Shown here piece after piece: positions 1 to 6,751 of a stretch of DNA of 24,073 nt (position 1 is its first letter; each line of letters opens with the position of its first letter). The notes beneath the pieces were generated by a model. It did no database searches. It was not told the DNA's origin and saw only the letters and a list, made by a program, of their open reading frames with translations. A program made the translations under genes and the position numbers. Origin of the DNA: Clostridia bacterium (GTDB lineage Bacteria > Bacillota > Clostridia > Christensenellales > Borkfalkiaceae); NCBI GenBank assembly GCA_900767495.1, contig CAAFZH010000107.1, positions 1 to 24,073 of the forward strand, in the 5' to 3' direction.

Positions 1-33
1 AATTTCGCCGCGCGGTAGCCGCGCGGCGAAATT
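1..33 (-). terminator. Perfect inverted repeat, probable terminator of the GH3 gene
   Basis: Bases 1-15 and 19-33 are exact reverse complements around a 3-base loop, giving a 15-bp GC-rich stem with AATT ends. It starts 7 nt beyond the GH3 stop codon, where an intrinsic terminator is expected. The run of U that would prove it would lie left of the window edge and cannot be seen, so the element could also be a bidirectional terminator shared with an unseen neighbour. Confidence 0.6.
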
Positions 34-40
34 GCAAATA

Positions 41-2016
41 TCAGATTTGCGAAGGTTGTTCGTTATCGGGAAGATTTATTTTTACCCTGCCGACGAGTTT
101 TATATCGCGACTCGAAGATCCTACAGAAATTTCGAAGTCGCCGTTTTCAACGAGCCACTTATCCATAGCGACCGAGTAATACGCGAACGACGAAAAGTCG
201 AGTTTAACGCTTACGCGTTTTTCTTCGCCCGCTTTAATCAGATCTTTCGAATAGCCTTTGAGTTCCTTTACGGGGCGGGCGACCATAGCGATTACGTCGC
301 GGACGTAAACCTCGGAAACCTCTTTGCCGTCTACCGAAGAAACGTTTTTAACCGTGTAGGATACCGTGAAATCGGTATCGCCCGTCTTTTCCGTTTTTAA
401 ATCGGAATATTCGAACTTTGCGTAAGAAAGACCGTAGCCGAACGGATAGCGCACGGGAATATCGTAGCGGTCGTAATAGCGATAACCTACGAACACTCCC
501 TCGCCGTATTCCACGGTAAGTCCGTCCCCTTTGTAACTGCCCATATAGGTATCGTCAAGCGAATATGGGAACGTTTCGGCGAGTTTTCCGCTCGGACAAA
601 CCTTACCCGTGATTATTTCGGCAAGAGCCTCGTTCACGCCTTCACCCGCATAACCCGCAAAAATTATTGCCTTTGCGTAACTTTCAAACGCGCTTACGTC
701 AACCGCGCTGCCCGACTCTATTACGACTACGAGATTTTTATTGTACTTTGACAATTCGATAATATAATTTTCCTGCTCGGGGCTAAGTTTAAGCGTATTC
801 CGATCGCAACCCTCGCTTATTTTTTGCATTCCGTCGCCGACCGCCACCACGCATACGTCGGCGTTATACGCCTGCGAATAAGCAAGTTTTGCCGTTCCTG
901 AAGTATTCTCGTAAACGCCGACGCTGCTTTCAACCTTTTCGCCCGTTATATTCTCTATCGCCTTAGCAAGCGTGGGAATTTTATACGCGGTGGTTACCGT
1001 GGAAGAACCGCCGCCTCCTATAGCGGGATTTGCCGCAAACGCTCCGCTTACGGCTATCTTTTTGCCCTTTACGGGAAGTATGCCGTCCTCGTTCTTTAAT
1101 AGAACTATGCCCTCTTCGGCGATTTTCACGGCGTTTGAGTGTCGCTGTGATTTTTCAGTCTGAGCGTGTTTTTTCGTTGAACTTACTTTTTCGGCAAGCG
1201 CAAGCACGCGCGAAACGCTTTCGTCTATTTGTTCTATCGTCAGGTACCCTTTTTCGTAAGCGTCTTTAAGCACGGCGAAACTCTCGTCGTCGTGCGGCAT
1301 TCTTAAATCAAGACCTGCGCGTACTGCTTTATAACCGTTATGCACCGCTCCCCAGTCGGACATAACGAGTCCGTCAAAGCCGAGCCTTTTACGCAAAACG
1401 TCTGCAAGCATCTTTTTATTCTCCGAAGCGTAAACGCCGTTAATCGGATTATATGAGCACATTACCGTCCACGGCTTTGCTTTAAGCGCGATTTCAAACG
1501 GCTTTAAGTATATTTCGTTTAAAGTGCGTTCGTCCACTTCGCTCGACTGCCAGGACCTGTCGTTTTCAACGTTGTTGGCACAAAAATGTTTAAACACGCG
1601 CCCACGCCGCGACTTTGAACGCCCGATATATACTCTGCCGCAAGCGTACCGGCAAGGTAAGGATCTTCCGAAAAATACTCGAAGTTCCTGCCGCAAAGCG
1701 GAGTTTTTTTGACGTTCACCCCTGGTGCAAGCAAAACGTCTACGCCGTTATCGGCGCAATCGTCGGCGATAGTGCCGCCCTGTTCGTGCGCGGCAAGTTT
1801 ATTCCAGCCGTTTGCCACGACCGAAAGCGACGGCATAGCCGTTGCGTCGGCGGATACCTCTTTGCCGTCCTCTACCTTTAATACGAGCCGAAGACCGTGC
1901 GGTCCGTCCGAAACGCGAATTTCGGGGACTTTACCGCCGCAAGTTTCGGTTGTCCAACCGTTTTTACCGCAAAGCAAAGTAAGTTTTTCTTCTAAAGTCA
2001 AATCTTTGATATTCAT
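41..2016 (-). pseudogene. Glycoside hydrolase family 3 beta-glucosidase-like gene, split by a one-base frameshift
   Basis: The gene encodes a cytoplasmic GH3 retaining beta-glycosidase (no signal peptide), about 658 residues if repaired. The N-terminal part (2016 to about 1594) carries the start of the (beta/alpha)8 domain, including RVSDGPHG and the NFEYFSEDP motif. The remainder lies in the -1 frame. It resumes at the conserved KHF-NN motif, then has VMSDWGA, whose Asp (codon 1357-1355) is the expected nucleophile. The second domain begins near EEGIVLLKN, and a fibronectin-III-like domain closes the protein. The two frames meet at 1594-1588, where the minus strand reads TTTAAAC; one extra A would restore the family consensus ACLKHF. 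The ATG at 2016 has a GGAGA ribosome site and a strong promoter, so the gene looks recently broken, misassembled, or recoded. Specificity (glucoside, xyloside or other) cannot be read from the sequence. Confidence 0.88.
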
Positions 2017-2051
2017 AAAATCTCCTTAGCCGCAAATATTTTTAGACTTAC

Positions 2052-2217
2052 GTCAAAACACCCAACTTTGTTGTCATTGCGAGGGAGCATTGCGACCGCG
2101 GCAATCCCCCTGAATAACTTTCGCAGTATGTGTTTCGTACTTTATTCCAAGGGATCGCCACGCTAACGCTCGCGATGACAGTGGAATTTAACCTCGCTAC
2201 GCTTTTGGTGTTTTGAC
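2052..2217. repeat. Palindromic dispersed repeat, copy 1, in the GH3 5' leader
   Basis: Nested inverted repeats form one large hairpin. The outer arms GTCAAAACACC (2052-2062) and GGTGTTTTGAC (2207-2217) are perfect. The inner arms GTCATTGCGAG (2073-2083) and CTCGCGATGAC (2169-2179) differ by one position that still pairs as G-U in RNA. GGCAATCCC and GGGATCGCC continue the stem. Related arms occur at 20022-20128. Palindromes beginning GTCATTGCGAG are, from memory, a common class of non-coding mobile-like repeats in bacterial genomes. The element lies entirely between the predicted GH3 transcription start (about 2233) and its start codon. Confidence 0.85.
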
Positions 2218-2239
2218 ACTATTCTACTGCGACGATTTA

Positions 2240-2268
2240 ATTATATACCGTTATAGCGATAAGGTCAA
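2240..2268 (-). promoter_or_regulatory. Sigma-A promoter of the GH3 gene
   Basis: On the minus strand TTGACC (2268-2263) is followed after 17 bp by a perfect TATAAT (2245-2240). The predicted start is near 2233, which gives a leader of about 216 nt that contains the whole palindromic repeat. Confidence 0.75.
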
Positions 2269-2331
2269 TATCGTTTTGTAAATATTTTATCTCATTTATT
2301 GACTTATTTTTTTATTTCTACGCCGAATAGG

Positions 2332-2360
2332 TTTACTTTTATGCCGTAATGTGATAAAAT
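2332..2360 (+). promoter_or_regulatory. Promoter of the AraC-family gene, implying a leaderless mRNA
   Basis: TTTACT (2332-2337), a 17-bp spacer and TAAAAT (2355-2360) form a good sigma-A promoter. Transcription would start around 2367-2369, at or within two bases of the ATG at 2369. No Shine-Dalgarno sequence precedes that ATG, which agrees with leaderless translation. The GTG at 2351 would lie upstream of the transcript. Confidence 0.55.
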
Positions 2361-2368
2361 TCGGTTAT

Positions 2369-3133
2369 ATGGAATTTTACGAATCCTGGCGGGAAGAAAA
2401 TCAGACGGTGTCTTGCCACGCCGATTGCAATCATTTTTATCCACCGCACTACCACTCCAACGCAGAAATATACGTTTGCGTAAGCGGCGCGCAAAAAGTT
2501 ACGGTAAACGGCGTAGGTTACGAGGTGAAAAGCGGAGAGGCGGTTATTATAGATAATTACGCGATTCATTCCTACGATTTATCGCGTATAAACGACGAAG
2601 ATTACGTTATTATCGTACCGCCGAACTTGCTAGGCGAATTTAAACGTTTGAAAGTCGGTTTGAAAATAGCAAACCCGATTATAAAGGACGAAAAACTCGT
2701 AGCCGAATTTGCGCATATATGCAAGTATGCGCTCTTACCCGTTTTTTCCGACGAAACAGCCTTTGCCGCAATCAATTATATATTCGCGCTCGCGTTTACC
2801 GAACTCGGACTAACGGACGAAAAGTACGCAAATGACGAAACGCTTATGCGCAAAATTTTACAGTTTGTGGACGATAATTTTAAAGAAAAACTTTCGCTCG
2901 GACTTATTGCGAAGGAACTCGGCTATTCCCGCGAATACGTTTCGAGAGTTTTTCACCGCTATATGAAACGCGGACTAAGCGACTATATCAACGAACGCCG
3001 TTTAGACTATATATCGCGTGCGGACAAAACGCGCAAAAAAACCGAACTCGCGTTAGAGTCCGGTTTTTCGAGTATGCAAACGTATTACCGCGCATTAAAT
3101 AAGTATAATATCAAATCTCGGCAAATGCTTTAA
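2369..3133 (+). CDS. AraC/XylS-family transcriptional regulator with cupin sensor domain
   Basis: This DNA-binding regulator has about 254 residues, the usual size for the family. The N-terminal part resembles a cupin sugar-binding domain (HFYPPHYHSNAEIYVCVSG followed by VKSGEAVIIDNYAIHSYD). The last ~100 residues form the paired helix-turn-helix AraC domain, with KLSLGLIAKELGYSREYVSRVF as the first helix pair and ALESGFSSMQTYYRALNKY as the second. It is the only plus-strand gene here, divergent from the GH3 gene and convergent with an SGNH esterase, so it most likely controls one or both; the effector is unknown. I prefer ATG 2369 because a -10 box overlaps the alternative GTG at 2351. Its last 23 bases overlap the end of the esterase gene on the other strand. 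Confidence 0.9.
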   Translation: MEFYESWREENQTVSCHADCNHFYPPHYHSNAEIYVCVSGAQKVTVNGVGYEVKSGEAVIIDNYAIHSYDLSRINDEDYVIIVPPNLLGEFKRLKVGLKIANPIIKDEKLVAEFAHICKYALLPVFSDETAFAAINYIFALAFTELGLTDEKYANDETLMRKILQFVDDNFKEKLSLGLIAKELGYSREYVSRVFHRYMKRGLSDYINERRLDYISRADKTRKKTELALESGFSSMQTYYRALNKYNIKSRQML

Positions 3134-3734
3134 GCCATTGCCCTGCTATCAGGTTAGCACCCGCAACCGACGGATGTACGCCGTCGTACAAATAATACTC
3201 CGCACCGTTTTCAGCCGCCGCTTTATCGAATTCGGCTTGCAAAGGCACCAACTTCGCGCCGTATTCGTCGGCAAGTTTTTTAACGACTTCGGCGTATTGC
3301 TTTACCTTATCGAATTCGCCCATATGCTCGCTCGTCGCGCTGCCTTCCAGTACGAACGGTTGCAAAAGCATAAACTTAACGCCGGGCAATACTTTTTTAG
3401 TGTCCTCTATAAACATACGGTACACTTTTTCAAACCGAACTATATCCACGCCGTTTTTGTTGCTTATCTCGTGCCAGATATCGTTTATACCTATAAGCAC
3501 GCTGATAACGTCGGGTTCTATATTCCAACAATCGCACTTTATGCGGGCGTACAAATCGACTATCCTGTTACCGCTTATACCGCGATTATAAATATCGTAT
3601 TTTTTGGGGCTTTGCTCGCTCAACTTTGCCTGAACCAGAAACGGATAAGCGCAACCGTAACTGTACGGCGTAAAATCGTTTTCTCTGTTTCTGCCCATAT
3701 CGGTTATGCTGTCGCCGATAAATAAAATTTTCAT
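3111..3734 (-). CDS. SGNH/GDSL-family hydrolase (probable carbohydrate esterase)
   Basis: This cytoplasmic protein of 207 residues has no signal peptide. It carries the SGNH blocks: GDSIT with the nucleophile Ser near the N-terminus (block I), a Gly in the RGISGNR stretch (block II), GINDIW with the catalytic Asn (block III), and DGVHP with the catalytic Asp and His near the C-terminus (block V). The family contains acetyl-xylan and other sugar O-acetyl esterases as well as lipases. The position next to an AraC regulator and a GH3 glycosidase favours deacetylation of imported oligosaccharides, which is inference. The ATG at 3734 has a GAGGTG ribosome site. The 3' end overlaps the AraC gene tail to tail by 23 bp, and no separate terminator is visible between them. 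Confidence 0.87.
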   Translation of the reverse strand: MKILFIGDSITDMGRNRENDFTPYSYGCAYPFLVQAKLSEQSPKKYDIYNRGISGNRIVDLYARIKCDCWNIEPDVISVLIGINDIWHEISNKNGVDIVRFEKVYRMFIEDTKKVLPGVKFMLLQPFVLEGSATSEHMGEFDKVKQYAEVVKKLADEYGAKLVPLQAEFDKAAAENGAEYYLYDGVHPSVAGANLIAGQWLKAFAEI

Positions 3735-3776
3735 AAATTCACCTCTTATAACGGTTTAATATATACGCACATATAT

Positions 3777-3804
3777 TTTATACCGACGGCGTAGAATAAG
3801 TCAA
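3777..3804 (-). promoter_or_regulatory. Promoter of the SGNH hydrolase gene
   Basis: TTGACT (3804-3799) and TATAAA (3782-3777) on the minus strand are 16 bp apart. The -35 box overlaps the stop codon of the ABC ATPase gene. The stretch from TTGACTTATT to CTACGCCG resembles plus-strand sequence at 2299-2324 beside the AraC gene, so shared regulation is possible. Confidence 0.55.
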
Positions 3805-4556
3805 GCGAAATTACCGAATTTTTCAATTAAATCGTTTACGGTCAGTTTAAGTTTTTCTTCGCCGCGCACGTCGTAAACAACCCTGCCGCCGTCCATCATT
3901 ATAAGGCGATTACCGCACTTTAACGCGTCGGTCATATTATGCGTTATCATAAGGGCGGTAAGATCTTCGCGAGCGATTATCTCGTTAGTAAGGTGCAAAA
4001 CCTTTTCGGCGGTCTTTGGGTCGAGCGCGGCGGTATGCTCGTCGAGCAGCAATAACTCGGGACTCGACAGCGACGCCATTAAAAGCGTTATCGCCTGCCG
4101 TTGCCCGCCGGAAAGCGTACCGACTTTTTGGGTAAGCCTTTCATCTAAACCGAGGTCGAATTCTTTAAGCATCGCCTTATATTCCTCGGTTTCGTTTTTT
4201 CCTATGCACCATCTGAGCGTTTTTCGTTTTCTCCGCCTTTTGGCGAGCGCGAGATTTTCTATTATCTGCATATCCGCCGCCGTACCGTTGAGCGGGTCCT
4301 GAAACACTCTGCCCAAAAACGCGGCGCGTTTATGCTCGGGCGTGCGGGTAATATCCTTGCCGCCTATGATAATTTTGCCTTCGTCAACGAAAATCGAGCC
4401 GCCTATCGCGTTTAAAAGCGTGGATTTGCCCGCGCCGTTGCCACCGATAACGGTAACGAAATCGCCTTTTTCGAGTTTTAAGTTTACGCCGTTTAAAACG
4501 GTCTTTTTGTCCGTTCCGTCCCCGAACGATTTTTTAACGTTTATAAGTTCTATCAT
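3801..4556 (-). CDS. ABC transporter ATP-binding protein (TrpZ-like, aromatic amino acid uptake predicted)
   Basis: This is the ATPase of the three-component importer, 251 residues. It shows Walker A GGNGAGKST near residue 38, a Q-loop at GRVFQDP, the signature LSGGQRQ, Walker B LLLLDEHTAALD and the switch His in MITHN. The start overlaps the permease stop by 4 nt (ATGA), indicating translational coupling. The family is that of ATPases paired with PF04392 binding proteins; the Phe/Tyr attenuator of the operon suggests the substrate. Confidence 0.9.
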   Translation of the reverse strand: MIELINVKKSFGDGTDKKTVLNGVNLKLEKGDFVTVIGGNGAGKSTLLNAIGGSIFVDEGKIIIGGKDITRTPEHKRAAFLGRVFQDPLNGTAADMQIIENLALAKRRRKRKTLRWCIGKNETEEYKAMLKEFDLGLDERLTQKVGTLSGGQRQAITLLMASLSSPELLLLDEHTAALDPKTAEKVLHLTNEIIAREDLTALMITHNMTDALKCGNRLIMMDGGRVVYDVRGEEKLKLTVNDLIEKFGNFA

Positions 4557-5437
4557 TTTTCGCCACCGCCCCTATGCTTTAATTTGTTTTTAAAATGCGG
4601 CAGCGCGAGGAATACCGCGACGACCAACGCCGAGAACATTTTGAGCAGGTCGGTATCCAGTCCGAGGCAAACTATAGCCGTAAAAATTACGAAATATATC
4701 ACGCTGCCCGCAACTACGCCTATAAGCCTGACGGCAAAATTTTCGGATATTTTAATTGCGAGGGCAAGTCCTACTATTATGGCGGCAAGACCGGTAACTA
4801 TCGCTCCGCGCCCCATATTTATGTCGGCAAACCCTTGGTACTGCGCGAGGAGCGCACCCGAAAGCGCGACGAGCGCGTTGGAAATAACCAATCCGAGAAC
4901 TTTATAAAACGCGGCGTTTATACCCTGCGCCCTTGCCATTTTGGGGTTTGCGCCCGTTGCGCGCAGTGCCGAACCCGTTTCCGTACCGAAAAACAAATAC
5001 AAAATACCTGTTATAACGACTAAAAACGCCGATGCGATTATAAGCGACTTGCCCACCGACAAAGTTGAAAGCAGAACGGGATAAGTACGCGCGCTTAAAC
5101 TTAAATTACTGCCGCCGAGGACTTTAAGGTTTACCGACCACAGCACGAGTTGAGTAAGTATTCCCGCTAAAATTTCGGGTATGCCCATAAGAGTGTTAAA
5201 AACGCCCGTGATAAGTCCCGCCAGCGCGCCCGCTATAATCGCGACGATAAGTGCCGCCCATACGTTTACGCCGTTTACCATAAGCAATGCGCACACCGCG
5301 CCGCCCGTACAAAACGAGCCGTCCACGGTCAAATCGGCAAAATTCAGCACTTTATACGATATAAAAAGTCCTATTGCCATAATGCCCCAGATAAGTCCTT
5401 GCGCTATTGCGCCCGGGAGCGCGTTAAGAATAATCAT
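4553..5437 (-). CDS. ABC transporter permease (BPD_transp_2 family, TrpY-like)
   Basis: This integral membrane protein of 294 residues has about eight to nine hydrophobic segments and belongs to the branched-chain amino acid/ribose-type permease family (PF02653). The cytoplasmic loop TETGSALRATGANPKMAR is the characteristic ATPase-contacting segment, and SYKVLNFADLTVDGSF is typical of PF04392-linked permeases. The start overlaps the binding-protein stop by 4 nt and has a GAGAGG ribosome site inside the upstream gene. It forms one operon with the binding protein and the ATPase. Confidence 0.9.
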   Translation of the reverse strand: MIILNALPGAIAQGLIWGIMAIGLFISYKVLNFADLTVDGSFCTGGAVCALLMVNGVNVWAALIVAIIAGALAGLITGVFNTLMGIPEILAGILTQLVLWSVNLKVLGGSNLSLSARTYPVLLSTLSVGKSLIIASAFLVVITGILYLFFGTETGSALRATGANPKMARAQGINAAFYKVLGLVISNALVALSGALLAQYQGFADINMGRGAIVTGLAAIIVGLALAIKISENFAVRLIGVVAGSVIYFVIFTAIVCLGLDTDLLKMFSALVVAVFLALPHFKNKLKHRGGGEK

Positions 5438-6420
5438 ACTACCTCTCTTTCGGTCGGCATTTTAATGCCTAAATCGTTGCAGATTTGCTCGTTGAATTTT
5501 ACTACCGGGTTATCGTCGTAAGCGATTTTCATTTGCGAAATATCCGCCCTTCCGAGCAGAATATCCGCTGCCATTTTGCCCGTTTTTCGTCCTATCTCGT
5601 AATAACTTATGGTAAGCGTAGCAAAACCGCAAACCTTGCAGGTCGATTCCTCACCCGCAAATACGGGGACTTTTTTATTATCCTTACGACAAAGCCCGTC
5701 TATCATAACGGCGTTGTCCGCCACGGTGTTGTCGGTGGGGACGTAAAGCGCGTCGCATTCGTTCACGGCTACCGTGCATACCGAGTTAAGTTCGTTACTG
5801 TCGGCAAACTTATAGGTTTTACAAGTTACGCCTTTACTTTCGAGCCGAGCCTTAACTACCCTTACCTGATATTCCGAATTAACCTCGGACGAACAGTATA
5901 ACAGACCTACCGTTTTGGCGTTCGGTAAATATTCGACCAACATGTCGGCTTGCCTTTCTAGCGGAGCGAGATCGCTCGTACCCGAAACGTTACCACCGAC
6001 TAATCCGTTAAAATTATCTATGCCGAGAGCAACTCCGTAATCGGTTACGGAAGTGCCTAATATGGGTATCGTTTCGGTCGCGTTTACCGCCGCCTGCAAC
6101 GCGGGCGTGGCGTTCGCGAGAATTAAATCGACCGAGCGCGAAACGTAAGTATTGACTATAGTAGAACAAGACGACGGATCGTTGTTCGCCTGATTAAACT
6201 CTATCGTAACGGTTTTACCTGCGGCGGCAAGTTCTTCTTTAAGCGCGTCCCGAAAGCCCTGCGTGGCTTTATCGAGCGCGCTGTGTTTGGTAAGTTGACA
6301 AATACCGACCGTAAAATCGGTTTTCGCCTTACACGAAATCACGCCGAACATAGCCGTACACGAAAGCGCGGCTGCAAGCGAAAAGCAAACGAGTTTTTTC
6401 AAAAGTTTTTTTACAGACAT
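5434..6420 (-). CDS. ABC transporter substrate-binding lipoprotein (PF04392, TrpX-like)
   Basis: This extracytoplasmic binding protein has 328 residues. The N-terminus is a lipoprotein signal: KKLLKK, a hydrophobic stretch, then VISC with the lipidated Cys at residue 30. The fold follows the PF04392 pattern: TVGICQLTKHSALDKATQGF, DLILANATPALQAA, and the hinge-like YLPNAKTVGLLYCSSEVNS. I start at ATG 6420, which has a strong GGGAGGAG ribosome site. The frame stays open to 6495, but that extension runs through the attenuator terminator and lacks a ribosome site. Known relatives carry tryptophan or related amino acids; here the leader peptide points to phenylalanine and/or tyrosine. Confidence 0.88.
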   Translation of the reverse strand: MSVKKLLKKLVCFSLAAALSCTAMFGVISCKAKTDFTVGICQLTKHSALDKATQGFRDALKEELAAAGKTVTIEFNQANNDPSSCSTIVNTYVSRSVDLILANATPALQAAVNATETIPILGTSVTDYGVALGIDNFNGLVGGNVSGTSDLAPLERQADMLVEYLPNAKTVGLLYCSSEVNSEYQVRVVKARLESKGVTCKTYKFADSNELNSVCTVAVNECDALYVPTDNTVADNAVMIDGLCRKDNKKVPVFAGEESTCKVCGFATLTISYYEIGRKTGKMAADILLGRADISQMKIAYDDNPVVKFNEQICNDLGIKMPTEREVV

Positions 6421-6456
6421 AATATCTCCTCCCGAGGTAAAGAAATAACACGCCAA

Positions 6457-6492
6457 AGAAAAAAGACTTACCGTGCCCCACGATAAGTCTTT
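6457..6492 (-). terminator. Attenuator: intrinsic terminator in the ABC operon leader
   Basis: On the minus strand AAAGACTTA, one mismatch, CGTG, a 3-nt loop, CACG and TAAGTCTTT form a stem of 13 pairs (6492-6462), followed by a U-rich run TTTTTTCTTT. It ends about 36 nt before the binding-protein ATG, in the leader rather than after a gene. Transcription must therefore be able to bypass it, which fits attenuation. Confidence 0.82.
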
Positions 6493-6547
6493 CACTTTTA
6501 TTCGGATTTTTCCGCAACGAAAAAATATCGTAGTTAATATTTAACTA
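6478..6547 (-). promoter_or_regulatory. Competing antiterminator and AU-rich hairpin of the ABC operon leader
   Basis: CTACGATA (6533-6526 on the minus strand) can pair with TATCGTGG (6485-6478), which is part of the left arm and loop of the terminator, so the two structures exclude each other. A further hairpin, TAGTTAA-ATA-TTAACTA (6547-6531), overlaps both the leader-peptide stop codon and the antiterminator strand. A ribosome at the stop codon would cover the antiterminator strand; one stalled on the aromatic codons would leave it free. The pairing was worked out by eye and has not been energy-scored. Confidence 0.6.
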
Positions 6548-6597
6548 TGACTGCCAAAATAAAAGTAATAAAAGTAAAAGGAGTTTATTCTTTGCAT
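6541..6597 (-). CDS. Leader peptide with eight consecutive Phe/Tyr codons (attenuation sensor)
   Basis: This short gene encodes MQRINSFYFYYFYFGSHS (18 residues). Residues 7-14 are FYFYYFYF: four Phe and four Tyr codons in an unbroken run. A TGAGGT ribosome site (6610-6605) lies 8 nt before the ATG, and a strong promoter lies just upstream. The stop codon falls 48 nt before the terminator hairpin. This matches the logic of the pheA, trp and his leader peptides: ribosomes stalling for charged tRNA-Phe or tRNA-Tyr should favour read-through into the ABC importer genes. The peptide itself probably has no further function. Confidence 0.82.
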   Translation of the reverse strand: MQRINSFYFYYFYFGSHS

Positions 6598-6622
6598 AAT
6601 CTTTACCTCAAATTATGCAACC

Positions 6623-6652
6623 ATTATAAACCTTTTAATATAAGATTGTCAA
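6623..6652 (-). promoter_or_regulatory. Promoter of the ABC importer operon
   Basis: A perfect TTGACA (6652-6647) and perfect TATAAT (6628-6623) are separated by 18 bp on the minus strand. The start is predicted near 6616. A 9-bp dyad TTGCATAAT / ATTATGCAA (6592-6600 and 6612-6620) surrounds the start and could be an operator; it also encloses the ribosome site of the leader peptide. Confidence 0.8.
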
Positions 6653-6751
6653 CTATTTTGCACATATTCGTCATATCGTAATTTCTTATACCCCCTATAA
6701 GCGCAAGTTATCGGCGGAACGGTAAAGCGCGCCGACGACTTTGTCGGCATT

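Noticed and set aside
5434..6495. Start of the ABC binding protein at 6495
   Set aside because: The extra 25 codons span the attenuator terminator and lack a ribosome site, while ATG 6420 has a strong one and begins a normal lipoprotein signal.
6420..6616. T-box riboswitch upstream of the ABC operon
   Set aside because: No GGUGGNACCGCG-type T-box sequence or specifier-loop layout is visible; the aromatic leader peptide explains the terminator better.
6685..6745. Terminator after the lipoprotein gene
   Set aside because: The GCCGAC/GTCGGC and CTTATA-CCCCC-TATAAG dyads are short and neither is followed by a U run; the second could be an operator, but there is no further evidence.
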